From Pontibacter populi (GTDB lineage: Bacteria; Bacteroidota; Bacteroidia; Cytophagales; Hymenobacteraceae), in contig NZ_JAHWXQ010000004.1 in the NCBI RefSeq assembly GCF_019336435.1, positions 124,001-188,000 of the forward strand: 64,000 bases of DNA, given 5' to 3'. The position numbers and the translations under genes were made by a program. The notes under the pieces were generated by a model. That model worked only from the letters and a program-made list of their open reading frames with translations. It searched no databases and was not told where the DNA came from. Within the stretch, counting starts at the first letter, position 1. Each line of letters opens with the position of its first letter. Positions 43,499-52,367 of this stretch are shown here, one piece after another.

Positions 43499-44539
43499 TT
43501 AATGAAATACATACCGGTAGAACTTGCTATCGTATGGTCGTCCGTCGTCATGTATGGAAACCTGCCCTTCAAGCAAACCATTTTCATTGTAATAGTAATT
43601 GGTAATTATTCCTTCATCACTTGTTCTGGTAACAACCCTGCCTGATGCATCTCGGGTGTAGGTAATGGTAATATACCCTTTCTCCTGCATCAGTTGTCCT
43701 TGCGCGGTATAAACATAAGTCCTGGAAGGCACACGCCTTCCAGGGGAATGACGCGCTATTTTGTCCATTACCGGGTAGAAACCATATTTAGTAAACAGGA
43801 GCCTGCTTGCCTCAGGATGCTGCTGCAGATACGCCATTATCTCCATCTCGAAATCCATTTTACCAGACTCTACCACTTTTCCGTTTTCTGTTTTGGTGTA
43901 GTAATAGCTAGGTTCACTCATTCCTTTTGGCGAGAATTGCACATGGTCATGCCGCAGAATTGTAGGGTCTGAACCAAGTAAATAAAACCGGCTGATACTT
44001 TTAGATTTTTGAGATGACCCTGTTCGTTCTTCTACATAAGTTGTGTCGTTCTTTACCCAGGTGCGACCTGATTTTTCCGCTACCCATTTTCCTGCTGTTG
44101 TGTCCCATCTATAGTGGCCGGGCGCCTTCTTGCCTGCTTTAACATGCCGATGCTGAGACGATGGCTTCCAGGTTGTGTCCCTGCTGGCATCTGCACTGCG
44201 CACAAAGGAGGTAGACACTTCCAGTACTCCTTTGCTGTTGTACTCATATTTTGTTTTTCCGGTCAGTTTACCATTGTGGGCATACTTCTTTTGTATCATT
44301 TGTCCGTTACTATCCATCAGGTAGTAGTCAGACACAAAACGGGGGCGAATCAGTGTGCCATTGTAGTATTCGTCGGATTCCACATAGACTTCTTTTACCT
44401 TGTTGGTGAGGTAAACATTTTTTTCATCCTGACCATAGATAATTTCAAGGTCGGTTTCCTGCGCTGTTGCAGAAAAGCTTAAAAGCAGCACTAAGCCAGA
44501 CAAAAATGTATTGTGGAAACTTTTAGTGAGGAAGTTCAT
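43499..44539 (-). CDS. Hypothetical exported protein with YD-like repeats
   Basis: 346 residues with a signal peptide (to SFSATAQ). Strands of the type YYLMDSNGQMIQKKYAHNGKLTGKTKYEYNSKG and YTYTAQGQLMQEKGYITITYTRDASGRVVTRT recall RHS/YD repeats and the toxin-like MORN-type variants of Bacteroidota. The middle has a basic, low-complexity stretch (KPSSQHRHVKAGKKAPGHYRW). No catalytic motif. Possibly a surface or periplasmic beta-structure; function unassigned. Confidence 0.7.
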   Translation of the reverse strand: MNFLTKSFHNTFLSGLVLLLSFSATAQETDLEIIYGQDEKNVYLTNKVKEVYVESDEYYNGTLIRPRFVSDYYLMDSNGQMIQKKYAHNGKLTGKTKYEYNSKGVLEVSTSFVRSADASRDTTWKPSSQHRHVKAGKKAPGHYRWDTTAGKWVAEKSGRTWVKNDTTYVEERTGSSQKSKSISRFYLLGSDPTILRHDHVQFSPKGMSEPSYYYTKTENGKVVESGKMDFEMEIMAYLQQHPEASRLLFTKYGFYPVMDKIARHSPGRRVPSRTYVYTAQGQLMQEKGYITITYTRDASGRVVTRTSDEGIITNYYYNENGLLEGQVSIHDDGRPYDSKFYRYVFH

Positions 44540-44890
44540 AGCTCAGTAAGTCCGGCTTAAAGCCGAAAGATTTATAAAAACGATGGCCCGGCACTTAAAC
44601 TATACTTTGTTCTCATGAGGCTAAAGCTGCTAAAAGTAACACAACTATATATCAACATCCAAATTTAAAATAAGCCTGAACCTTGAACTATAGCAGACCA
44701 TGACATTACTTAGAGATTGCCTCCTTGGCTTAGGCTACTCCCCGCGACATCAAAGCCGTGGCGCGGGCAATCGGGCATATTTGGGTGCGCATGACGAAAC
44801 TACCTGCAGGAGCTAACCGAATCGGAACAGGACAGCCTGCCGAACACCACCTTTGAGGGGTTTAAACCAAATGTTTGACTATTGTTTACG
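44540..44890. other. Gap before tmRNA, possible coding remnant
   Basis: No full gene. Around 44800-44876 the plus strand can be read as NYLQELTESEQDSLPNTTFE and a few more residues to a stop, which looks protein-like but has an in-frame stop just upstream and no start. It could be the end of a decayed gene. The rest shows nothing clear. Confidence 0.3.
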
Positions 44891-44896
44891 TGAAAT

Positions 44897-44935
44897 AAAA
44901 AAGGGTCCTTTACGATATGTAAAGGACCCTTTTAG
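44897..44935 (-). terminator. tmRNA terminator
   Basis: AAGGGTCCTTTAC and GTAAAGGACCCTT (about 44901-44931) pair around GATAT; the minus strand continues with TTTTTTATTT. It lies 10 bases past the 3' end of tmRNA. Confidence 0.9.
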
Positions 44936-44945
44936 AATAGAGTTG

Positions 44946-45312
44946 TGGAGTAGCAGGGATTCGAACCCTGGTCCAGACAAGGAAATCGACGGGCTTTCTA
45001 CATGCTTAGGTTTATTCGGATTGTCGGGAGCTTGCTAGTATAAACCAAACTAATGCGCACTCCTTAGATGCTTAATTTCGCCTGTGCACCGCACCTTTAC
45101 ACAAGCTAGCAAATCGGATCGAAGCCTCTGATGTGCAAGCAGATTTACGAAACCTGCACGAGACTATGGCTAGTGCTTAATACCTAGATTAAGCAGCCAT
45201 GGCGTAGTTATATTCGCCAGTTATTGTTCGAACGGATTTTTAACAGGTGGTACGTTCATCACCCGACATGCTTACACGCAATCTGCACAAGCTGTCAATT
45301 CCGGTCTACCCC
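44946..45312 (-). ncRNA. ssrA: tmRNA (transfer-messenger RNA)
   Basis: The minus strand begins GGGGTAGACCGGAATTGAC and ends GGTTCGAATCCCTGCTACTCC plus A. The 5' GGGGUAG pairs with 3' CUACUCC to form the acceptor stem, and the T arm is intact; CCA is not encoded. The resume frame (45218-45189) encodes GEYNYAMAA followed by TAA, so rescued proteins receive A-GEYNYAMAA or a close variant, which fits Bacteroidota tags. The length of 367 bases is normal. It releases stalled ribosomes together with SmpB. Confidence 0.95.
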
Positions 45313-45361
45313 ATAAGTTAAAGAACGGATTCTTGATTTGTATACTCCAAGAAGTACGCCA

Positions 45362-45369
45362 CAAACATA
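45362..45369 (-). promoter_or_regulatory. Candidate ssrA promoter -7 element
   Basis: TATGTTTG on the minus strand matches TAnnTTTG. The start would be near 45355, leaving a leader of about 43 bases to be removed by RNase P. Confidence 0.45.
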
Positions 45370-45566
45370 CGCAATTTTATGGCATTCCGATGTCGTATTG
45401 GTTATTATTTATAACACATTTACATGGCTTAAAAGTTTCAGGCTATCATTAAACTATAGGTGCTATAGTTTCAAAGAGACCTTTAAATAACCAAACCCTT
45501 CCTCGGCATGTATAGGACACACCTCGGAAAGGGATGGGTTACAACTAATCTAATTATTGGAGTAAT

Positions 45567-46703
45567 TTACTTCTGAGCGGTAGTTACCTTACTCTTCATT
45601 ACCGGTGCCTGGTACAGGTCAACTATAGAGTTGGTGTATTTGCAGTAATTTATCGGGTTGCTTACCTGGAACACTTCAGGTTGTTTTGCACCCATTGGCA
45701 CAAGCATCAGCGATTTTTTAGAATCTATAGTCTCGCGGGTGAAGTCTACTCCTTCACGGTTATCGAATTTTACATCAAAGTAATAAAGGTACGGATACAC
45801 CCATTTCACATACTGCGCTTTGTCGGCTCCGGACAGGCTCCTGATCTCCAGCTTATCATAGTTCTTGGCTATTGCCTGCTGAAACTCCACGGCATTAAGC
45901 GGCACGTTGTTCAGCACGGGCATTACATCGAACTGACCATCCAGCAATACCCACTTTTTCATATCCGGCAAGTAAACTTCCAGCAACACGTGGCCTGCAC
46001 CAGATTCTATAGTTTCAACGTCTTTCATTTTAAGGCCCATTGTTCGGGCTGGCAAACCAATGGCATTCAGGCAGGCGGTAGTTACAATACCATATTCTAC
46101 GCATCGGAACTGTTTACCTTCTTTTACCTCGGCCAGTATAGTTAGCGCATCCGGGCTGCTAGGCTGGTTCATACCGTTGTGCTTCCACTGGTTGTGTACC
46201 CAGTTTACCATGCGCAGTGCTTTTTCAGTATCATTGGCGGCGCCCGCAACTATAGCATCCAGGTTATATTGCGCCCGCAGCTGGTCCAGGTAAGTATTGC
46301 CGTTATTCTGCTCATACAGCATTGTATAAGCCGGAACGGTATTGGTCTCATTGAATTTCAGCGCTTCAAAACTATAGCCTTTAATCTCTGTCAGGGCATA
46401 GTCTTTATTGTTCAGCAATACATAGAACTGATGCGACTTGCCTGGCTTTAACCTGAAGCTGATAGAGTCGGAGTCGGTGTAAAAAGAGAACTTTACTTTT
46501 TTGTTGTGCACGGGCACTTTCAGTTCGTCAACTGCTATCTGCGGGCTGATGTTCCAGTTACCTTTTACCCATTCGTTGCCAACTTTATAGTCTGCAACTT
46601 TATTGGTGGCCTCAATTACCGGCAGGCCTTTGTAGCTTTTCTGAGCAATGGCAGGCGCTACCAGCACCAGCATCAATAGTAAAAATGATAATGACTTTTT
46701 CAT
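45567..46703 (-). CDS. Exported transglutaminase-like protein
   Basis: 378 residues with a signal peptide (MKKSLSFLLLMLVLVAPAIA). An N-terminal beta domain precedes a transglutaminase-like fold with the Cys-His-Asp triad: FRCVEYGIVTTACLNAIGLPART, GAGHVLLEVYLPDMKKWVLLDGQFD. Bacterial members act as proteases or structural proteins more often than as cross-linkers. It follows the FtsX-type permease gene by 38 bases on the same strand and may be co-transcribed with it. Confidence 0.82.
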   Translation of the reverse strand: MKKSLSFLLLMLVLVAPAIAQKSYKGLPVIEATNKVADYKVGNEWVKGNWNISPQIAVDELKVPVHNKKVKFSFYTDSDSISFRLKPGKSHQFYVLLNNKDYALTEIKGYSFEALKFNETNTVPAYTMLYEQNNGNTYLDQLRAQYNLDAIVAGAANDTEKALRMVNWVHNQWKHNGMNQPSSPDALTILAEVKEGKQFRCVEYGIVTTACLNAIGLPARTMGLKMKDVETIESGAGHVLLEVYLPDMKKWVLLDGQFDVMPVLNNVPLNAVEFQQAIAKNYDKLEIRSLSGADKAQYVKWVYPYLYYFDVKFDNREGVDFTRETIDSKKSLMLVPMGAKQPEVFQVSNPINYCKYTNSIVDLYQAPVMKSKVTTAQK

Positions 46704-46741
46704 GGTTTTAGATTGTACTTATAGTTCGGAAATAGGAATTC

Positions 46742-49111
46742 TTATTCTGTTCGGAGGGAAGTAACTGGGTTAGATACAGCTGTTTTAATAGCATGGAAGC
46801 TCAGGGTAATAATGGCTATAACTATAGTTAAGATGAAAGCCGAGGCAAAGATCCACCAGCTCAGATCGGTACGGTCTACATAGTTCTCCAGCCAGCCGTT
46901 CATAAAATACCAGCCCAGCGGCAAGGCGATCAGGTTCGCTATCAGCACCAGTTTCAGGAAATCCTTGCTCAGCATGTACACAATACTGGCTACCGATGCG
47001 CCCAACACTTTGCGGATACCGATCTCTTTGGTGCGCTGCTCGGCAGTAAACAAGGCCAGGCCAAATAAACCCAGGCAGGAAATAAAGATGGCGATGATGG
47101 CGAAGTATTGCGTTAAGCGGCCCATTACGGCTTCGCTCTTGTACATGCGCTCAAAATCTTCGTCCAGGAAGTGGTACTCGAACGGGAAGGCCGGATTATG
47201 CCTTTTCACTACCTTTTCTACAGCTGCCAGTACTTCGGGCGTCTGGCCTGGCGCTATGCGTGCGTACAGATACCGCTGGTTTGCATCCTGTAATCTTAAA
47301 ATAAGCGGCTGCATGCTACTGTGCATCGAGCGGGAGTTAAAATCTTTCACTACCCCTATGATATGGCCTTTGATATTCCAGATCTGGATCGGTTGCCCCA
47401 CCGGGTCCTGCAGTTGCATCAGGCGGGCAGCTTCTTCGTTTATGATAAAAGCAGCCGTATCGGTGCCAAAATCCTTCGAGAAATCGCGGCCGTCCTTTAC
47501 CTGAATTCCCATGGCGTTTGCATAGTTATAATCCACGGCCATCATCCCGAACAACACGTTTGCATTAGGGTCTTTCCCCTTCCAACCCACATCGCCGGTC
47601 GAGTTACTGATCTCAAGCGGGATCTGGTCAGAGGCGCTCAGGCCTACAATACCCGGTATATTTTGCAGATCACGTTTGAGTACTTCATACTTTTTGCCAA
47701 GATCACCATCCAGCTGAAAGTAAAGGACATTTTCTCGGTTCAGGCCAATGTTTTTGGTGCGGATGTAGTGCAGCTGCAGGTACACAACCAGCGTACTGAT
47801 GATAAGCAGACCAGATAAAATAAACTGGAACACCACCAGCCCTTTGCGGAAAACGGAAATGCGCTTGCTCACTTTGCTTGTTCCTTTCAGCACCACCACC
47901 GGGTCGAAAGACGACAGGAAGAAAGCCGGGTAGCTGCCTGATAGAATACCAGTAACTATAGCTACCCCAAATAACAACAGAAGCAAGGCAGGGTCGCTCA
48001 GGTCCAGGTCTATAAACTTACCGGTAAGCTCGTTAAAGTGCGGCAGCAGTATGCCCGTCAGGTTTACCGATACAAACAGCGCCAGAAAAGCCACCAGCAC
48101 CGACTCCACCATAAACTGTTTTATCAGCGAAGATTTGTTTGCCCCGATGGCTTTACGAACACCTACTTCTTTAGCGCGTTTAGCAGAGCGGGCCGTAGCC
48201 AGGTTCATGAAGTTGATGCACGCAATGGCAAGTATAAAAACAGCTACCACCGAAAACAGGCGCACCGTTTCTATTCTGCCGCCCCCGGCTACCTTAGTCC
48301 CATTAAATTTACCGTACAGGTACATTTCGCTCACCGGCTGCAGAAACAGTTCAATGTTGGTGTCCTTGCTGTACTTTTCTACATAATCTTTAATTTTCTC
48401 ATTAAAAGCCGCCAGGTCGGTGCCCGGTTGCAGCTGCACAAACGTACGTATCCCGTTGTTATCCCATCTTTTTAACCAGTGGCCGTCCGGGTGATTAATC
48501 AGGTCTGCCAACGGAATTACCCAATCAAACTGCATCGACGAGTTTTTAGGAGCATCCTGCATCACGCCGGTCACTTTGTAGCTGTCCCGGTTATCTACTT
48601 TAAATATTCTACCAACGGCCTCTTCAGCAGAACCAAAGAACTGAATAGCTACTTTCTCAGAGATAACTATAGAATTGGGATTTGCCAGCACCTGCCTCGC
48701 ATCGCCGTGAAGCAGCGGGAACGAGAACATCTCAAAAAAAGCAGGATCGCTGTAACGGCCATCCACTTTCAGAACTTTATCCTGGTAGGTCAACAGCTTT
48801 TTCCATTCCCATGTAGAGCTGCGCAAAGCATGCTTTATTTCCGGAAAGTCTTTTTCCAGGGCTTCGGCCAGTGGGCCTGGTGTAGCATCGGTCGTCAGGT
48901 TATCGGCTCCCGGATAGCTCTGCAGTTCCATTAACCGGTACAGGTTATCGGTATCCTGGTGAAAGCGGTCAAAGCTCAGTTCGTCGCGCACCCATAGTAG
49001 TATCAGGATGCTGCAGGTCATGCCCAGCGCCAGCCCTGATATGTTGATCAGGGAAAAAACTTTGTGGCGCAGCAGGTTGCGGTAGGCCATTTTGAGGTAG
49101 TTCTTGATCAT
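46742..49111 (-). CDS. FtsX/MacB-type ABC transporter permease
   Basis: 789 residues with the duplicated layout of Bacteroidota permeases: helix 1 (VFSLINISGLALGMTCSILILLWV), a large periplasmic MacB-like domain, three helices with ARSAKRAKEVGVRKAIGANKSSLIKQFMVES, a second periplasmic domain, and a final three-helix FtsX domain with TEQRTKEIGIRKVLGASVASIVYML. The ATPase partner is not adjacent. Such proteins pull substrates out of the periplasm or transmit signals. It is divergent from a sigma-54 response regulator gene. Confidence 0.9.
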   Translation of the reverse strand: MIKNYLKMAYRNLLRHKVFSLINISGLALGMTCSILILLWVRDELSFDRFHQDTDNLYRLMELQSYPGADNLTTDATPGPLAEALEKDFPEIKHALRSSTWEWKKLLTYQDKVLKVDGRYSDPAFFEMFSFPLLHGDARQVLANPNSIVISEKVAIQFFGSAEEAVGRIFKVDNRDSYKVTGVMQDAPKNSSMQFDWVIPLADLINHPDGHWLKRWDNNGIRTFVQLQPGTDLAAFNEKIKDYVEKYSKDTNIELFLQPVSEMYLYGKFNGTKVAGGGRIETVRLFSVVAVFILAIACINFMNLATARSAKRAKEVGVRKAIGANKSSLIKQFMVESVLVAFLALFVSVNLTGILLPHFNELTGKFIDLDLSDPALLLLLFGVAIVTGILSGSYPAFFLSSFDPVVVLKGTSKVSKRISVFRKGLVVFQFILSGLLIISTLVVYLQLHYIRTKNIGLNRENVLYFQLDGDLGKKYEVLKRDLQNIPGIVGLSASDQIPLEISNSTGDVGWKGKDPNANVLFGMMAVDYNYANAMGIQVKDGRDFSKDFGTDTAAFIINEEAARLMQLQDPVGQPIQIWNIKGHIIGVVKDFNSRSMHSSMQPLILRLQDANQRYLYARIAPGQTPEVLAAVEKVVKRHNPAFPFEYHFLDEDFERMYKSEAVMGRLTQYFAIIAIFISCLGLFGLALFTAEQRTKEIGIRKVLGASVASIVYMLSKDFLKLVLIANLIALPLGWYFMNGWLENYVDRTDLSWWIFASAFILTIVIAIITLSFHAIKTAVSNPVTSLRTE

Positions 49112-49462
49112 AGTTTTGGAATTTTATCGGCTCAGGAAAAAATCTTCTTTTTGAACTGCAGCAGGTAATTGCCCGCACGCTGTCAGATATATAGAAATTT
49201 GAATGCCAATTTTATAACAAACTATAAATCAATAAATTACACAAAACTACAACTATAAAACTGTACGCTTCCGATACACAATCTGCGTGGACACCTGTGC
49301 GGTAGCGTTACAGCATTTTACCGGGCAAACTATAGCAAATTGCACTGTAGCAATACCCAAGCTGGAAAGACAGGCATTGTGAAATTAAGCTATAGTTCAG
49401 GTTAGTATAAATCCCCGAATAATTTATTTAAATTCGGTATCAGAATAGGAAATGCTTGTACT
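49112..49462. other. Divergent region between the permease and the two-component genes
   Basis: No gene. It contains a candidate -24/-12 element facing the permease (49193-49208), and two CTATAG motifs near 49330 and 49390. No core promoter for the response regulator was recognised. Confidence 0.5.
49193..49208 (-). promoter_or_regulatory. Candidate sigma-54 promoter of the permease gene
   Basis: On the minus strand TGGCATTCAAATTTCT: TGGCA matches the -24 element; after the right spacing the -12 reads TTTC instead of TTGC. The start would be near 49180, about 70 bases before the ATG. The NtrC-like activator encoded divergently makes this worth testing, but the -12 mismatch is serious. Confidence 0.35.
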
Positions 49463-50830
49463 ATGGCCACAGGAAAAACCGGTAAAGTTTTAATAGTTGA
49501 CGATGAAACCGACGTGCTTTTTGCGCTGAAAATGCTGCTGAAAACGGAGGTAAAAGAAGTGCTAACTGAGAAAAATCCGGACAACCTAACGAGCCTGCTT
49601 TCCAGAGAGAAGTTTGATGTCATTTTCCTGGACATGAACTTTAAAAGCGCCCTGAACACCGGCAACGAAGGCCTTTACTGGTTGCGCCAGATACTGGATA
49701 AAGACAAAGATGCGACCGTTATCCTGATCACGGCGTATGGCGATGTGGAGCTGGCAGTAAAGTCTTTAAAACAAGGGGCGCACGACTTCATTGTAAAGCC
49801 CTGGCACAACGACAAACTGCTGGAAACACTGCACAACGCCTTAAACGCCAAAGGCAGCAAAAAACAAGGCAAGTCAACTATAGCTACGCAGCAAACAACT
49901 ATACTTGGCCAGTCCGAAGCTATTCAGGATATTCTTTACAAGATCGAAAAAATTGCACCTACCGAAGCCAACGTGCTCATACTGGGCGAGAACGGAACAG
50001 GCAAGGAACTGGTGGCACGCGCGCTTCACGAGAAATCTTTTCGCGCAAACAAGCCATTTATAAGTGTAGATGTCGCTGCTTTAACTGATACCCTGTTTGA
50101 GAGTGAGCTGTTCGGATTTAAGAAAGGCGCTTTTACCGATGCTAAAGAAGACCGCAAAGGTCGTTTTGAAGCTGCTAATGGCGGCACCTTGTTCCTGGAT
50201 GAGATCGGGAACATTTCGCCGGCCATGCAGGCTAAGCTCCTAACCGTATTGCAAAACCGCCAGGTAACACCGCTCGGCTCCAACACCCCTGTTCCAGTTG
50301 ATATCCGGCTGATATCGGCAACCAACGAACCTATTTACGAGCTGGCAGCCAAAAACCTGTTCCGTAAAGATTTGATTTACCGCATTAATACCGTGGAAAT
50401 CACCTTGCCCCCGCTGCGGCAGCGCCACGGCGATGTAGAGCTGCTGGCCCGCCACTTTGCGGAGATCTATGCGCTGAAAAATCACAAACCAGTTCCGGAG
50501 CTTGCACCTGCCACGCTGCAAAAACTGAATCAGCATAGCTGGCCGGGCAATGTGCGCGAGTTGCAGCATGCTGTAGAGCGGGCCATCATTCTGGCAGAGA
50601 ACAACGTGCTGCAGCCACAGGATTTCACTTTCTCTGCCATGGAGCTGGCACCTGTTACGCAAACTATAGCTTCGTTTGCTGCAGAAACCAACATGCCGCT
50701 AAGCGAAATAGAGCGCGAAACGATACGTCGCGTGATCGAGAAGAACAAAGGCAACATCTCTAAAGCTGCCAAAGAGCTTGGCCTTACCCGCACCGCCCTT
50801 TACCGCCGCCTTAACAAATATGATATCTAA
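49463..50830 (+). CDS. Sigma-54-dependent response regulator (NtrC family)
   Basis: 455 residues: receiver domain with phospho-acceptor Asp57 (VIFLDMNF), AAA+ domain with Walker A LGENGTGKELVARA, sigma-54 contact loop GAFTDA (a variant of GAFTGA), Walker B GGTLFLDEIGN, and a Fis-type helix-turn-helix (NKGNISKAAKELGLTRTALYRRLNKYDI). It activates sigma-54 promoters when phosphorylated by the kinase that follows. The two genes overlap by 11 bases. Confidence 0.95.
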   Translation: MATGKTGKVLIVDDETDVLFALKMLLKTEVKEVLTEKNPDNLTSLLSREKFDVIFLDMNFKSALNTGNEGLYWLRQILDKDKDATVILITAYGDVELAVKSLKQGAHDFIVKPWHNDKLLETLHNALNAKGSKKQGKSTIATQQTTILGQSEAIQDILYKIEKIAPTEANVLILGENGTGKELVARALHEKSFRANKPFISVDVAALTDTLFESELFGFKKGAFTDAKEDRKGRFEAANGGTLFLDEIGNISPAMQAKLLTVLQNRQVTPLGSNTPVPVDIRLISATNEPIYELAAKNLFRKDLIYRINTVEITLPPLRQRHGDVELLARHFAEIYALKNHKPVPELAPATLQKLNQHSWPGNVRELQHAVERAIILAENNVLQPQDFTFSAMELAPVTQTIASFAAETNMPLSEIERETIRRVIEKNKGNISKAAKELGLTRTALYRRLNKYDI

Positions 50831-52175
50831 GCGTCTGGAGTTCGGGCTGCTTGTCCGGTTTACACTTTTGCTGGGCATGATGTATGTTACAGTGCAATAC
50901 CTGACCAACTATACCTGGTTGCAGGTAACATCGGGTATACTGATTATGCTGGCGCAACTATGGGAAATAGCCCGCTATGTAACCCGCAGCAATAACGAGC
51001 TGGCCAGGTTCCTGGAGGCAGTAAAGCAGCGCGATTTCTCCCAACGCTTTAACGAGAACACCAATTCCTCTTTGCAGCAACTGCACAAAGCTTTTAACCT
51101 GATCAACAACACGTTTAAGCAGCTGCACATTGAGCGCGAGGCCCAGTTCCAGTACATGCAAACTATATTGCAGCTGGTGGATACCGGTATAATGGCCGTA
51201 GATGCAGAGACCGGTGAGGTAGAATGGGTAAACGACGCGTTTAAAAAGATGCTGGGTGTACCTTATCTGAAAAGTATAAACAGCCTGGAGAACCGCTACC
51301 CTGCCCTGTACGAGTCGCTGCAAACTATAGCATCCGGGGAAACAGCACAGGTAAAACTAAAACTACCAACCGGGCAGGCGCAGCTATTGGTATCGGCTAC
51401 GGCTTTTACCATGCAGCACCGCAACCTGCTGCTTATAGTTCTTAAAAACGTGAGCGCCACCGTGGATGCCACCGAGACCGAAGCCTGGCAAAAACTGCTC
51501 CGCGTGATGACGCACGAGATCATGAACTCGGTAGCCCCTATTGCTTCGCTGGCCGATACCTTAGGGAAACACCTGCACCTGGAACGCGAACGCTATAGTT
51601 CAGAACCTGAAGCGGTGGTTGATGTAGAACTGCTGGAAGACACGGAAGAAGGCATCGGCATTATTAAAAAGCGCAGCGAAGGGCTGTTACGTTTCACGCA
51701 GTTTTACCGCAACCTCAACAAGCAGCAGCACCTTAACCTGACCACGATCTATGTGCAGGAGCTTTTTAAAAGTATAAATACCCTGATGCGACCGCGCCTG
51801 GAAGAACAAGGCATCGGGTTTGTTTGCAAAGTATCAACTCCTGACCTGACTATAAACGGCGATGTAAACCTGGTAGAGCAGGTGCTTATCAACCTGATCA
51901 CGAATGCGCAACGTGCCGTTCAGGGAAGGCCAGATCCCCAGATCATGCTGGTAGCACACCCACAGGACAGCAAAGTAACTATAGAACTACACGACAACGG
52001 TACCGGCATACCCGAAGAGCTCCTGGAAAGTATATTTATTCCCTTCTTTACCTCTCACAGAGATGGTTCCGGCATCGGGCTCAGTTTATCAAAACATATC
52101 ATGCACCTGCACAAGGGTACTATACAGGTTGAGAGCGAAGAAGGAATCGGAAGTACTTTTAAACTGATCTTTTAA
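50820..52175 (+). CDS. Sensor histidine kinase, partner of the sigma-54 regulator
   Basis: 451 residues from the ATG at 50820, which overlaps the last codons of the regulator (ATGATATCTAA). Two N-terminal membrane helices, a HAMP/PAS-like middle (TILQLVDTGIMAVDAETGEVEWVNDAFKKML), the phospho-accepting His in VMTHEIMNSVAPIASL, and an ATPase domain with LITNAQRAVQ and HDNGTGIPEELLESIFIPFFT. The sensed signal is unknown; there is little periplasmic sequence, so sensing in the membrane or cytoplasm is likely. Confidence 0.93.
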   Translation: MISKRLEFGLLVRFTLLLGMMYVTVQYLTNYTWLQVTSGILIMLAQLWEIARYVTRSNNELARFLEAVKQRDFSQRFNENTNSSLQQLHKAFNLINNTFKQLHIEREAQFQYMQTILQLVDTGIMAVDAETGEVEWVNDAFKKMLGVPYLKSINSLENRYPALYESLQTIASGETAQVKLKLPTGQAQLLVSATAFTMQHRNLLLIVLKNVSATVDATETEAWQKLLRVMTHEIMNSVAPIASLADTLGKHLHLERERYSSEPEAVVDVELLEDTEEGIGIIKKRSEGLLRFTQFYRNLNKQQHLNLTTIYVQELFKSINTLMRPRLEEQGIGFVCKVSTPDLTINGDVNLVEQVLINLITNAQRAVQGRPDPQIMLVAHPQDSKVTIELHDNGTGIPEELLESIFIPFFTSHRDGSGIGLSLSKHIMHLHKGTIQVESEEGIGSTFKLIF

Positions 52176-52284
52176 GTATATAGCGACAGAGCACTTTCCA
52201 ACTCAGCAACTATAAAAGCTACAAAAATCCGACCTCCCTTCATTTCACTTAAATTAGCTTGTTATAGATTTTTCGAAGTTAGAT

Positions 52285-52299
52285 ATAGATATAATCTAT
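52285..52299. promoter_or_regulatory. Candidate OxyR half-site upstream of the catalase gene
   Basis: ATAG-ATATAAT-CTAT fits ATAGntnnnanCTAT at every defined position and is not part of an AACTATAG motif. A second ATAG lies 21 bases upstream (52264). It is 69 bases before the catalase ATG. Confidence 0.45.
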
Positions 52300-52367
52300 G
52301 AACATAACCTATTAAGATAGAGTATACTGGTTAAGTTAACGTATTAATCATCAACCGGTATCGCGCT

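Noticed and set aside
44700..44880. Possible small gene before tmRNA
   Set aside because: Frames are short, carry stops and lack a start; only the last 25 codons look protein-like, so I list it as a possible remnant.
45480..45540. Terminator after the transglutaminase-like gene
   Set aside because: AACCCTTCC and GGGATGGGTT pair only imperfectly with a long loop and no T tract.
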